From Streptomyces sp. AA1529 (GTDB lineage Bacteria > Actinomycetota > Actinomycetes > Streptomycetales > Streptomycetaceae), in NCBI RefSeq assembly GCF_000280905.1, contig NZ_ALAP01000102.1, forward strand, positions 1-36,617: a stretch of DNA of 36,617 nucleotides, written 5' to 3'. How positions within the stretch are numbered: position 1 is the stretch's first letter; each line of letters begins with the position of its first letter. This document shows positions 8,865 through 16,505 of the stretch, piece after piece. Position numbers and translations under genes: made by a program. The notes beneath the pieces were generated by a model. The model had not been told where the DNA came from and searched no databases. It was given only the letters and a program-made list of their open reading frames with translations.

Positions 8865-11762
8865 TCACCGGTGGGCCGGGAACTGCACCACCTGCTGGTA
8901 GGTCGGGCGGTTCTGCCAGTTGGTCAGGTCGTCGGTGATGCCCCCCAGGGGGCGCTGCTGGATGGAGTCGGCGCACCACTGGTCGCCCGCCTCGCACACG
9001 TCGTCACCCGGATACGTGCTCTTCGCCGGGGTGCGCGCGGCCTCCTCCAGGGTGCTCAGCAGGACGTGCCGGCACTGCGCCACGTCGCCCGCGCCGCAGA
9101 ACGTCTTCGGCGCCGCCCCCGGCACCTGTTCGCCGAGCACCTTGCGCAGGTCCTTGTGCACATAGGACCACCAGCCGTGCTGGAAGGACGAGCCCTTGTG
9201 CGCCACCCCGTCGCCCGGGGTGGAGGGCGTCTCGTCGATCTGCAGGGCGTCCGTCAGAGCGCCGTAGAGATCCGGCCCCAGGCCGGGGCGGAACTCGTCC
9301 TCCACCAGCAGCGGCCACCAGGCGTCCATCGTCCGGATCGCGTCGGCGTGCGCGTAGGTGCGGGTGCCCGGCCCGGTCTCCTTGCGCTGCGCCCCGTCCT
9401 CCAGCCAGCCGCGCAGGCCGTCGACGGCCTCCTTCAGTTCCGGGTCGGTGACCTTCCCGGTCCCGATGACCTTCAGCAGTTCGGGGAGCACCGCCTCGCC
9501 GCGCAGATCGGTGACCGCGGCGTCCTCCATGGCGCGGGTCAGCGAGGCCCGCGAGACCTTCCCGCCGTCGCTGATCAGGGACTTGATCCGGCGGTCGAGC
9601 AGATTGCTCCGGTAGACGGGACCGTCGCCGAAACCCGCCACCGTGTACCCCTTGGCGATCTTGTTGTTCCAGGACTCGTAGTAGTCCTGGTCGATGTCCT
9701 GCGGATGCTCCGCGTCCGGCGTGTTGGGCACGGTGTTGGTCTCCGGGTCCCAGTCCCGCCACTCGGTGCTCGCACCGGCCCTGATGGGCAGGTTGGGGTC
9801 CACGCCCGGGCTGCGGGTCGGGTTGAGGCCGGAGTTGTAGTAGGCGGTGTGCCGGGCATCGGCGTAGAACCAGTTGAACGTGTAGCCGATCCTGGACGCG
9901 GCCTCCTGGAAACTCTCGGGGCCGGTCACCGCCTCCGGGTCGTTGAACATCTGGAAGCCGATCAGCGTCTCCACCTCGTGCCGGTAGGTGGAGCGCAGTG
10001 TGGTGTAGGCGACGGGGTCGCCGTCGATCGTGGCGCGGTAGCGGACCACTCCGTAGGCCGTCCGGTGCGCCACCAGTTTGTAGGAGCCGGCCTTGGTGCC
10101 GTCGGCGACGGTCGGGCTCCAGGCGTTCTTGCGGACCAGCTTCTCCATCGGAGTGCAGGTGCCGTGGAACAGGTATCCGTCGGAGTCCTTCGTCGCCGGG
10201 CTGCCGTCGGTGTTGCACAGGTCCACGGCGTAGGTGTCGGTCATGTTCTGGTTCGCCGAGGTGGCGCTCCAGGCGTAGTCCTGTCCCCGGCCGAGCTGCA
10301 CGTACAGGTTGAGCCCGGCGAAGGCCGCGCCGCGGGCGCTGAGCCCGGGACCCTGGATCTCCTGGAGCATCAGCAGCTGGGGCGCGAAGTAGCCGGTCTG
10401 CGGGCCGAACACGGCCACCGGGTTGCCGGTGTCGGTGTGCTTGCCGGACACCACCAGGGCGTTCGACATGCCGTGCTTGCGGGCGAAGAGGTCCTTCGGC
10501 AGCACGCCGTCCGAGAGTGCGCCCTTGGCCTGGGCGAGCTCCGGCTTGCGCCGGAGGTTGGCGTCGGAGGTGGCCGACCGCTCCCGCGCCGACTCGGCCG
10601 CCGCGCCGGTGCCCACTGCGCCCGTGTCCGACTTCCGCTTCGCCGCCTGTCCGTCGGCGGCCGAGCCGGTGGGGTCGTAGACCACCTGCTGCCTGCTCAC
10701 CGAACCCGGGTCGGGCATGGCCACCGCGCGGGGGTTCTCCGGAGAGGCCGCATAGTCGAACCGCTGGCCGTCGTGGAGGGTGAGGTCGGCCTCGGGGTCG
10801 TCCTGCATCCGGAAAGCCCGGTAGACCTTCTCCCCCTCCTCCTTCCCGTACTTGTGCTCGGCCGCCTGTTTGACCAGTGCGGCGGCGACCTGGTTGCCGC
10901 CCCCCGAGCCGAACAGCGCGCTGATCACGGTGCCGATGGCGACCAGGTCGGTCGCCTCGAACGGTGCGATCCCGTCGCCGGTGAAGATGTCGGCGTTGCC
11001 GGTCAGGTCGTACTCCCCGGGGAAGTACAGCCCCTTCTTCGCGTCGCTGATGTACCGGTTGAGCCCCTTGAGGTAGGCGGTGACGTCCTTGTACGCCTGC
11101 TCGCCCCGGGGTCCTGAGTCGCGCACCCGGTCCACCTGCGCCGCCAGTTCGCTCTCCCGGTACGCGCCGCCCAGGTAGAACTGCTGCTCCAGCTGCCGGT
11201 TGCCCTCGGCGCCGCCGGCGAAGGAGGTCAGCTCGCCGCGGCCGATGTGCCGGAAGACGTCCATCATCCACAGCCGGTCCTGGCCCGCCGCGTATCCGGC
11301 GCCGTACTCCGTGCCGAACCTGGTCGTCCCCTTGATGTGCGGGATCCCGGACTTGTCGCGGGTGATGGTGACGTCGTCGCGGCCGCCCGGCCGCTTCCGG
11401 CTCTCGACCTGGCCGTCGGGGACGCCGAAGGAGGCGTCGTTGAAGAAGGTGCTGAGCTTTCCGTTGGTCAGTCCGGCGTACTCGTCCACCAGATCGGCGT
11501 AGGGGCCCAACTGGTCGTCGGTGTGCTTCGGTTTGGCGCCGGTGATCTTGTTCAGGATGATCTGGGCCGCGGTGGCCGAGCCGTTCTCGCCCGGCGGCAG
11601 GATGTCGTGGCACTGCCCCCGGCAGTAGTCGGTCACCTCCCCGGACGCCGCGGCGGTCCGCTCGTGCGGTGCCGGGGCAGCCGGAGCGGCGACCGCGAGC
11701 GAGGGCGCCGCGGTCACCACCAGACACGCTGCCGTGACCAGACCGGTCCACCGTTTTCGCAT
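8865..11762 (-). CDS. Secreted penicillin acylase family Ntn hydrolase
   Basis: A 965-residue secreted amidohydrolase. A Sec signal peptide (MRKRWTG, hydrophobic stretch, AVAAPAAPA) precedes the alpha-chain region (VTITRDKSGIPHIKG, then GYAAGQDRLWMMDVFRHIGRGEL). After a spacer rich in Ala, Ser and Lys comes KHGMSNALVVSGKHT, where S433 is the predicted N-terminal nucleophile of the beta chain exposed by self-cleavage. Relatives remove acyl chains from penicillins, echinocandin or aculeacin lipopeptides, or acyl-homoserine lactones; the substrate here is unknown. At 965 residues it is longer than the roughly 800 of aculeacin acylase-type enzymes. The ATG at 11762 has TGAGGGGG upstream and starts the signal peptide; the open frame further upstream is not coding. 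A TetR gene lies divergently. Confidence 0.9.
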   Translation of the reverse strand: MRKRWTGLVTAACLVVTAAPSLAVAAPAAPAPHERTAAASGEVTDYCRGQCHDILPPGENGSATAAQIILNKITGAKPKHTDDQLGPYADLVDEYAGLTNGKLSTFFNDASFGVPDGQVESRKRPGGRDDVTITRDKSGIPHIKGTTRFGTEYGAGYAAGQDRLWMMDVFRHIGRGELTSFAGGAEGNRQLEQQFYLGGAYRESELAAQVDRVRDSGPRGEQAYKDVTAYLKGLNRYISDAKKGLYFPGEYDLTGNADIFTGDGIAPFEATDLVAIGTVISALFGSGGGNQVAAALVKQAAEHKYGKEEGEKVYRAFRMQDDPEADLTLHDGQRFDYAASPENPRAVAMPDPGSVSRQQVVYDPTGSAADGQAAKRKSDTGAVGTGAAAESARERSATSDANLRRKPELAQAKGALSDGVLPKDLFARKHGMSNALVVSGKHTDTGNPVAVFGPQTGYFAPQLLMLQEIQGPGLSARGAAFAGLNLYVQLGRGQDYAWSATSANQNMTDTYAVDLCNTDGSPATKDSDGYLFHGTCTPMEKLVRKNAWSPTVADGTKAGSYKLVAHRTAYGVVRYRATIDGDPVAYTTLRSTYRHEVETLIGFQMFNDPEAVTGPESFQEAASRIGYTFNWFYADARHTAYYNSGLNPTRSPGVDPNLPIRAGASTEWRDWDPETNTVPNTPDAEHPQDIDQDYYESWNNKIAKGYTVAGFGDGPVYRSNLLDRRIKSLISDGGKVSRASLTRAMEDAAVTDLRGEAVLPELLKVIGTGKVTDPELKEAVDGLRGWLEDGAQRKETGPGTRTYAHADAIRTMDAWWPLLVEDEFRPGLGPDLYGALTDALQIDETPSTPGDGVAHKGSSFQHGWWSYVHKDLRKVLGEQVPGAAPKTFCGAGDVAQCRHVLLSTLEEAARTPAKSTYPGDDVCEAGDQWCADSIQQRPLGGITDDLTNWQNRPTYQQVVQFPAHR

Positions 11763-12274
11763 CTGACGCCCCCTCAGGCGATCGCTGCTCGACGGGGCCG
11801 GCCGCGGCCGGGCCGCCCGCGTCCCGTGACCGGAAGGATGCAGCCGCCGGAATATCAGGTCAATCGTCCCGGACGCTTGAACCGGAGCGGGGTCTGACGG
11901 ATCCTCACGTCGTGCTCTGTCCGCTCCCGCGCCACGCAAATCCGTCGCGAGCACGTCAAATCCGGCATGCCCGCGCCGCTTCGCCGCCCCTGCGCCCCGC
12001 CCCTTCACATCGGGTCCACAGAGTCTTCACCGCGGTGCGGATGCCGCCGGAACCCGTCGCCGGGCGGGGCCGTGCCGTGCACGGCGCCGGCGGCCGCGAG
12101 CGCGCCCCGGGCGGGGGAGCGGGGTACGGTGCGCGGACCCGCACGGCGCGGCAGCCCCGGCGGAGCACTCCCGGGGCGGCGGCAGCCGCGCCCGGGCGTG
12201 CCGGGAACGCGGGCCCGGCACGATCCGGACGAGAGGCTCCACGGGTCCGGACCCGGCCTCAGGAGGAGGGGACC
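11763..12274. other. Intergenic region between divergent acylase and TetR genes
   Basis: These 512 bases between two divergent starts hold the candidate acylase promoter but no ORF with coding-like codon use. The frames open through it have weak third-position bias. A TetR operator would be expected here, but no clear long palindrome was found by eye. Confidence 0.5.
11835..11863 (-). promoter_or_regulatory. Possible promoter of the acylase gene
   Basis: On the minus strand, TTGACC (11863-11858) is followed after 17 bp by CATCCT (11840-11835), a fair match to a housekeeping sigma promoter, about 75 bases before the acylase start. The local AATATCAGGTCAAT patch is AT-rich for this genome. Confidence 0.4.
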
Positions 12275-12916
12275 ATGGGACGGTTGCCGTCGGCGGAGCG
12301 GCGCAGGCAGCTGGTGGAGGCGGCGATCCGGGTGATGACCCGGGACGGCGTCGCGAAGGCGACCACACGGTCCATCTGCGCGGAGGCCGGGGTCTCGCTC
12401 AGCGTCTTCCACTACTGCTTCGACTCCAAGCAGGCGCTGGTCGAGGACGTCATGCACACCATCACCGCGCACTCGGTGACGCCGGTCGCCGAGCACCTCC
12501 GGCCGGGCCGCGACCTGCGCGAGAGTGTCGGCGCCGCGCTGCGCACGTACTGGGACCATGTGCGCGCCCACCCCGCCGAGCACATGCTCACCTACGAGTT
12601 GACCCAGTACGCGCTGCGCCGGCCCGGCTTCGAGTACCTGGCCGAGCGCCAGTACGAGCAGTACGCCGCCGCCAACCGGCAGCTCATCGACCACCTGTGC
12701 CGGGAACTCGATCTCGTGCTCCGGGTTCCGGCCGAGCCCCTGGTGCGCTATCTGACCTCGGTGATCGACGGGCTCACGCTCAACTACCTGGTGCTGGGCG
12801 GCGGGCAGGAGGCCGCCGCCGTCCTGGACACCCTCGCCGAGCACCTGGTCGCGCAGGTCCGGCCCAGGGCCCCCGCGGAGAAGCGCGCCGCCGGCGGGGG
12901 CGCGGTCGCGGGCTGA
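12275..12916 (+). CDS. TetR family transcriptional regulator
   Basis: A 213-residue TetR-type repressor. The N-terminal helix-turn-helix domain (about residues 8-55) reads RRRQLVEAAIRVMTRDGV, then TRSICAEAGVSLSVFHYCF, then SKQALVEDV, matching the family pattern. The C-terminal ligand-binding domain is helical with WDHVRAHPAEHMLTYELTQ. The ATG at 12275 has a near-perfect AGGAGGAGGGG just upstream. It is divergent from the secreted acylase gene and convergent with the M56 peptidase gene; control of the acylase is a reasonable guess from position only. The ligand is unknown. Confidence 0.9.
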   Translation: MGRLPSAERRRQLVEAAIRVMTRDGVAKATTRSICAEAGVSLSVFHYCFDSKQALVEDVMHTITAHSVTPVAEHLRPGRDLRESVGAALRTYWDHVRAHPAEHMLTYELTQYALRRPGFEYLAERQYEQYAAANRQLIDHLCRELDLVLRVPAEPLVRYLTSVIDGLTLNYLVLGGGQEAAAVLDTLAEHLVAQVRPRAPAEKRAAGGGAVAG

Positions 12917-12971
12917 TCCGGGGCGGCGCCGGTCGCGGAGCCCGTGGTCTGCGGTGGCCGGTTGCGGCCGC

Positions 12972-12986
12972 GCCCGCGCCGCGGGC
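12972..12986. terminator. Weak hairpin between TetR and M56 genes
   Basis: A short perfect stem GCCCGC-GCC-GCGGGC lies in the 93-base gap between convergent genes. It is a modest candidate for a shared terminator; random GC-rich sequence can give stems of this size. Confidence 0.35.
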
Positions 12987-13009
12987 CGTCGGCGGTTGCC
13001 GCCCGTCGT

Positions 13010-13960
13010 TCACAGCGGAGTGGCCGCGTGCAGGATGACGGCCAGCGCGATGGCGGCGTTCGCCGAGGAGAGGGCGGAGGTGGCGGCTCCGGCGGCGGCG
13101 AACCAGGCGGCCAGCCCGGCGACGAGTCCGGCGGCCGTCCCGCGCGGGGGCAGCAGCCCGGCGGCCGGCGCGGGGGCCAGCAGTGCCCGTACCCGCCTGG
13201 GCACCGGTCCGCCGCCCGCGGCGGCGGGCACCGTCGGGGCGGGGCTGCGCCGGGCGAGGAGACCGGCCTTGCCGACGGCACGGGCGGTCAGCACCCGGTC
13301 GCCGACCTCCTGTGCGGCCTCCTCGTCCGCCCAGCGCTCCACGCCGAAGGCGACGGCCGTGCGCAGCGGGCGGAGGAAGGGGTGGGCGGCCGCCGCGAGT
13401 TCGGCCAGCAGCAGGATCCGGGAGTGGCGGGCCGTCAGGTGCGCGCGCTCGTGGGCGAAGAGGGCGCGCCGCTCGGCCGGCTCCAGCGCCTCCAGCATCC
13501 CGGTGGAGACGACGATGCGCGCCCGGCTGCCGCGTCCGCCCGGCAGCGCGAAGGCGTAGGGGGCGCTGTCCGGGAGGACCGCGACGGGCGAGCGGCGCAG
13601 CCCCCGCAGCGCACGCCTCGCGCGCCGCCTGGTGCGTCCGTGCCGTACCAAAATGGCCGTGCCGGCCGCGAGCAGCAGCCCGAGCGCGGGGATCGACACC
13701 TGGCCCAGCGCCTCGTCGTAGGGGACCGCGGCCCGCACCTCGGGGTCGGACCAGGCGTCGGGCAGCGGGTTCCCCGGAAGCTGGGCCGTTCCCACCACGA
13801 CCAGCAGCCCCAGGCAGACGGTGCTGGACAGCGCCAGCAGTACACCGAGTCCGGTGAGCAGCCGCGTCGCCGCGCGGGGGTGCAGATGCCGCTCGGCGAG
13901 CCGGGCCGCGGGCCAGGAGGTCACCGGCAGCACCAGCGGGAGCAGGACGAAGAACCCCAC
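13010..13960 (-). CDS. M56 family (BlaR1/MecR1-like) membrane metallopeptidase
   Basis: A 316-residue membrane protein with a zinc protease motif HERAH (H170-E171-x-x-H174) and a downstream ERWADEEAAQEVG segment likely to give the third ligand. Helices flank the protease domain: two near the N-terminus (1-60), one around 88-105, and a C-terminal pair. In the BlaR1/BlaI system such proteases inactivate the repressor encoded next door, but here no beta-lactam sensor domain is present, as is usual in actinomycete BlaI-M56 pairs. It starts (GTG) three bases after the blaI stop, so the two form one operon. The signal it senses is unknown. Confidence 0.88.
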   Translation of the reverse strand: MGFFVLLPLVLPVTSWPAARLAERHLHPRAATRLLTGLGVLLALSSTVCLGLLVVVGTAQLPGNPLPDAWSDPEVRAAVPYDEALGQVSIPALGLLLAAGTAILVRHGRTRRRARRALRGLRRSPVAVLPDSAPYAFALPGGRGSRARIVVSTGMLEALEPAERRALFAHERAHLTARHSRILLLAELAAAAHPFLRPLRTAVAFGVERWADEEAAQEVGDRVLTARAVGKAGLLARRSPAPTVPAAAGGGPVPRRVRALLAPAPAAGLLPPRGTAAGLVAGLAAWFAAAGAATSALSSANAAIALAVILHAATPL

Positions 13961-13963
13961 GGG

Positions 13964-14410
13964 TCACTCGCCTTCGGGTTCCGCGCCGCGGGCGCGGGTG
14001 CCGTCGCCGGTGGTGCGGCGCAGCAGGCGGCGCAGCAGCCGCTCGTCGTCGTCGGACAGCCCGGAGACGAAGCGGGTCAGTACGGTTCCGCGGTCGCTCT
14101 GCCCGTCCAGCACCTGCCGCATGCGGTTGGCCGCCAGTCCCGCCGGGTCGGCCGCCGGGGACCACAGGAACGAGCGGCCGGACTTCCGCCGGGTGACCGC
14201 CTGTTTGGCCAGGAGCCGGGTGAGGATGGTGACCACCGTGGTGTACGCCAGGTCGCCGCCCAGCCGCTCCCGCACCCAGGCGGCGGTGACCGGTTCGCCG
14301 GCGCCGTGCAGGGCCTCCAGGACGACGGCCTCCAGTTCGCCCTGCCCGCGCCGGCGCCCCGGCTCCCGCGCCGTGCCGTCGGTGCCGTCGATGCCGTCTG
14401 TGCCGACCAA
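13964..14410 (-). CDS. blaI: BlaI/MecI/CopY family repressor
   Basis: A 148-residue winged-helix repressor. The DNA-binding domain reads LEAVVLEALHGAGEPVTAAW, then LAYTTVVTILTRLLAKQ and VTRRKSGRSFLWSP. The C-terminal dimer region (SDDDERLLRRLLRR) is where M56 proteases cut in known systems. A TTG start at 14410 is favoured because GGAAGGAG lies seven bases upstream and no ATG or GTG is better placed. The N-terminus has a GTDGIDGTDG low-complexity stretch absent from typical BlaI. It is co-transcribed with the M56 peptidase and divergent from a membrane protein gene, with a BlaI-type palindrome between them. Confidence 0.9.
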   Translation of the reverse strand: MVGTDGIDGTDGTAREPGRRRGQGELEAVVLEALHGAGEPVTAAWVRERLGGDLAYTTVVTILTRLLAKQAVTRRKSGRSFLWSPAADPAGLAANRMRQVLDGQSDRGTVLTRFVSGLSDDDERLLRRLLRRTTGDGTRARGAEPEGE

Positions 14411-14514
14411 CGTGTCGCTCCTTCCGCTGCTCCCCGCGGGCCCTGCGGGGGAGTTGCCGCACGGATCCGCCCTCCGGGCGGCGGTGTGGCCGTGGTGCCG
14501 CTCACCCAGTATCT

Positions 14515-14530
14515 TCTACACGTCTGTAGA
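14515..14530. promoter_or_regulatory. Candidate BlaI operator
   Basis: The perfect palindrome TCTACA-CGTC-TGTAGA matches the TACA-N4-TGTA core of BlaI/MecI boxes. It lies 105 bp from the blaI start and about 38 bp before the divergent membrane protein start, so one site could repress both transcripts. Confidence 0.75.
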
Positions 14531-14568
14531 TTTTCGTGGTCACCGTCGGTACTTCGAGAGGAAGAGTA

Positions 14569-15297
14569 ATGGGAGCGCCGCCGATCGCGGGAAAGACGGG
14601 TTCCCCCATCGGACCCGAGGAACGGGCCGAGTACGCGCGGGTGGTCGAGGAGGCCCTGCGGTCCGGAGCGCTCGGCGAGGCGCTGCGCGGTGCGCCCCCG
14701 GCGGCCGCGGAGCGGCTGCGGGGCTGGGCCCACGAGGCCGTGGAGGACCTCTGGGCGCAGGCGGCGGCCGAGCACCGGGAATGGCGCCGGGCCCGGGCGG
14801 TGGGCAGCTCGCCCGAAGCGGCGTCGGACGCGGCCCCCCGCGCCGCCGGGCCGGGCGGCGACCTGGTGGCCGCGCTCGCCGTCCTCGTCCCGCTGACCGC
14901 GGGCGCGGCAGCGCTGATCTTCCTCGTGCTCGGCTATCTCCTGATGTTCGCCGGTGTGCAACAGGCCGCGGGTGCCTCGCTGGTGGTCACGGGCTGGGCC
15001 GGAGCGGGAGTCGCGGCCGTGACGGCTTCGCTGGGCCTCGGCCGCCTCGCCGTCACGGCACGCAGGCGCTCCGGGCCGGCCCGCCGGTCCGCCGCCGAGG
15101 AAGCGGCACGTGCGGCCTGGCGCGCGGCGCTGCTGGAGCGGGCCGTGCTGCCCTACCTCCACCACCGCCTGCTCGACGCCGCGGGACCCGGCGCCCCCGC
15201 CGGATCCGAAGGGGCCGGGTTGCGGGGCGCCGGTCCCCGCTTCTCGTCCCCCGGGTTCGACAGCCCCGGATTCGGCGGGCCCGACGCCGCGCGGTGA
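14569..15297 (+). CDS. Hypothetical membrane protein, divergent from blaI
   Basis: A 242-residue protein not recognised as a named family. Residues 1-85 are charged and helical (PEERAEYARVVEEALRSG, then EAVEDLWAQAAAEHREWRRAR). Two strong membrane helices follow at about 100-125 and 135-160. A basic stretch (RRRSGPARRS) and a second helix with LPYLHHRLLD come next, and the tail is rich in Gly, Pro and Ser with repeated PGF units. Two membrane helices with long cytosolic arms suggest a structural or signalling role. The ATG at 14569 has GAGAGGAAGAG upstream. Its promoter region holds the BlaI-like palindrome, so it is a likely target of the neighbouring repressor. A strong terminator follows. 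Confidence 0.8.
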   Translation: MGAPPIAGKTGSPIGPEERAEYARVVEEALRSGALGEALRGAPPAAAERLRGWAHEAVEDLWAQAAAEHREWRRARAVGSSPEAASDAAPRAAGPGGDLVAALAVLVPLTAGAAALIFLVLGYLLMFAGVQQAAGASLVVTGWAGAGVAAVTASLGLGRLAVTARRRSGPARRSAAEEAARAAWRAALLERAVLPYLHHRLLDAAGPGAPAGSEGAGLRGAGPRFSSPGFDSPGFGGPDAAR

Positions 15298-15335
15298 GAC
15301 GGCTCACGGCCCCGGGCGGCCCCTCGGAACGCGGC

Positions 15336-15364
15336 TGCCGCCCCGGCGGGAAACCGGGGCGGCA
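15336..15364. terminator. Strong bidirectional terminator
   Basis: A perfect 11-bp stem (TGCCGCCCCGG / CCGGGGCGGCA) with a 7-base loop CGGGAAA lies between the convergent membrane protein and alpha/beta hydrolase genes. Confidence 0.7.
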
Positions 15365-15426
15365 ACCACGGACCCGGCCGGCGGGTCCCGCTGCTCGGCG
15401 TCGGAGGAGGTCGAGCAGGTCCGCGC

Positions 15427-16254
15427 TCAGCGCTGGAGGAAGTCGAGCAGGTCCGCGGTGAACTTCTCCTTGTGGCCCGGTACCAGCGCCAGGCCGTGGC
15501 TGCCGCCTTCGTACACCTTCAGTTCCGCGTCCGGCACGATCTTCGCGGACTTGCGGCCGGTGGCGTCGATCGGGACCACCTGGTCGTCGTCGCCGTGGAC
15601 GACGAGAGTCGGTACGTCGAACCGCTTCAGGTCCTCGGTGAAGTCGGTGTAGGCGAACGCGTCCACACACCGCACGCCGCCCTCGATCGTCTCCGCCATC
15701 GCCATGTACCAGAAGGCGTCCCGGTTGCCCTGCGTGGCCCTGGTGCCCGGCCGGTCGGCGGAGAAGAACTGTTCGGAGGTGTCCTTCCAGAACTGCGAGC
15801 GCTCGGTGAGGATGCCGTTCTTGATCTGCTGGAAGACCTCGTCGGGCACGCCTTCCGGGTTGTCCGCCGACTTGATCATCACCGGCGGGATGGCCGAGAG
15901 CAGGACCGCCGAGCGGATCCGGGAGGTGCCGTGCCGGCCGATGTAGCGGGCCAGTTCGCCGCCGCCCATCGAGTGCGCCACGAGCGTGACCTCGCGCAGG
16001 TCCAGGCCGGTGACCAGGTCGTCGAGGTCGTCGGCGAAGGTGTCGAAGTCGTATCCGTCCCACACCGGGGTGGAGTGCCCGTGGCCGCGGCGGTCGTGCG
16101 CGATACCGCGGTAGCCCGCGTCCGCCACCGCCTTGAGCTGGTCCTGCCAGGCGTCCCCGGCCAGTGGCCAGCCGTGGATGAAGACCACCGGCCGTCCCTG
16201 TCCCCAGTCCTTGTAGAAGATCTCGACGTCGTCGCGTGTGGTGAGCACGGGCAT
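15427..16254 (-). CDS. Alpha/beta hydrolase (non-heme chloroperoxidase/arylesterase-like)
   Basis: A 275-residue alpha/beta hydrolase of the cofactor-free haloperoxidase/esterase group. Visible features are the oxyanion-loop HGWPLAGDAW, the DRRGHGHS motif, the nucleophile elbow VAHSMGGGE (serine nucleophile), the acid in VVHGDDDQVVP and the catalytic histidine in EGGSHGLAL. It begins MPVLTTRDDVEIFYKDWG and is full length. The ATG at 16254 has GGAGAGGA upstream. No signal peptide is seen, so it is cytosolic. Members hydrolyse esters and can make peracids; the natural substrate is unknown. It stands alone, with 251 bases before the next gene on the same strand. Confidence 0.9.
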   Translation of the reverse strand: MPVLTTRDDVEIFYKDWGQGRPVVFIHGWPLAGDAWQDQLKAVADAGYRGIAHDRRGHGHSTPVWDGYDFDTFADDLDDLVTGLDLREVTLVAHSMGGGELARYIGRHGTSRIRSAVLLSAIPPVMIKSADNPEGVPDEVFQQIKNGILTERSQFWKDTSEQFFSADRPGTRATQGNRDAFWYMAMAETIEGGVRCVDAFAYTDFTEDLKRFDVPTLVVHGDDDQVVPIDATGRKSAKIVPDAELKVYEGGSHGLALVPGHKEKFTADLLDFLQR

Positions 16255-16505
16255 GGAGTGTTCCTCTCCTGGGCTGCCGGATCCCCCCGCGGGCCGGGAC
16301 GGGGCGCGCACAGCCGGCACCGCCCGCCCCCTCCCCATGCTCCGCTCCGGCGGACGATCCGCAATCCGAACCCTTCGCCCCCCGGCTGACCACCGGATCC
16401 GCCCGCCGCGCAGCGGCGCGGGGCGCTGCCGGGAAGCGCGGGACGCGCTCCGGGCCGGCTGCCTCCGGGCACGTCCTCCGGGGCGGCGTCCCGGCCCGGC
16501 GGTCC

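Noticed and set aside
11763..12274. Possible coding extension of the TetR gene upstream of 12275
   Set aside because: A near-perfect ribosome site precedes ATG 12275 and the upstream frame is not TetR-like.
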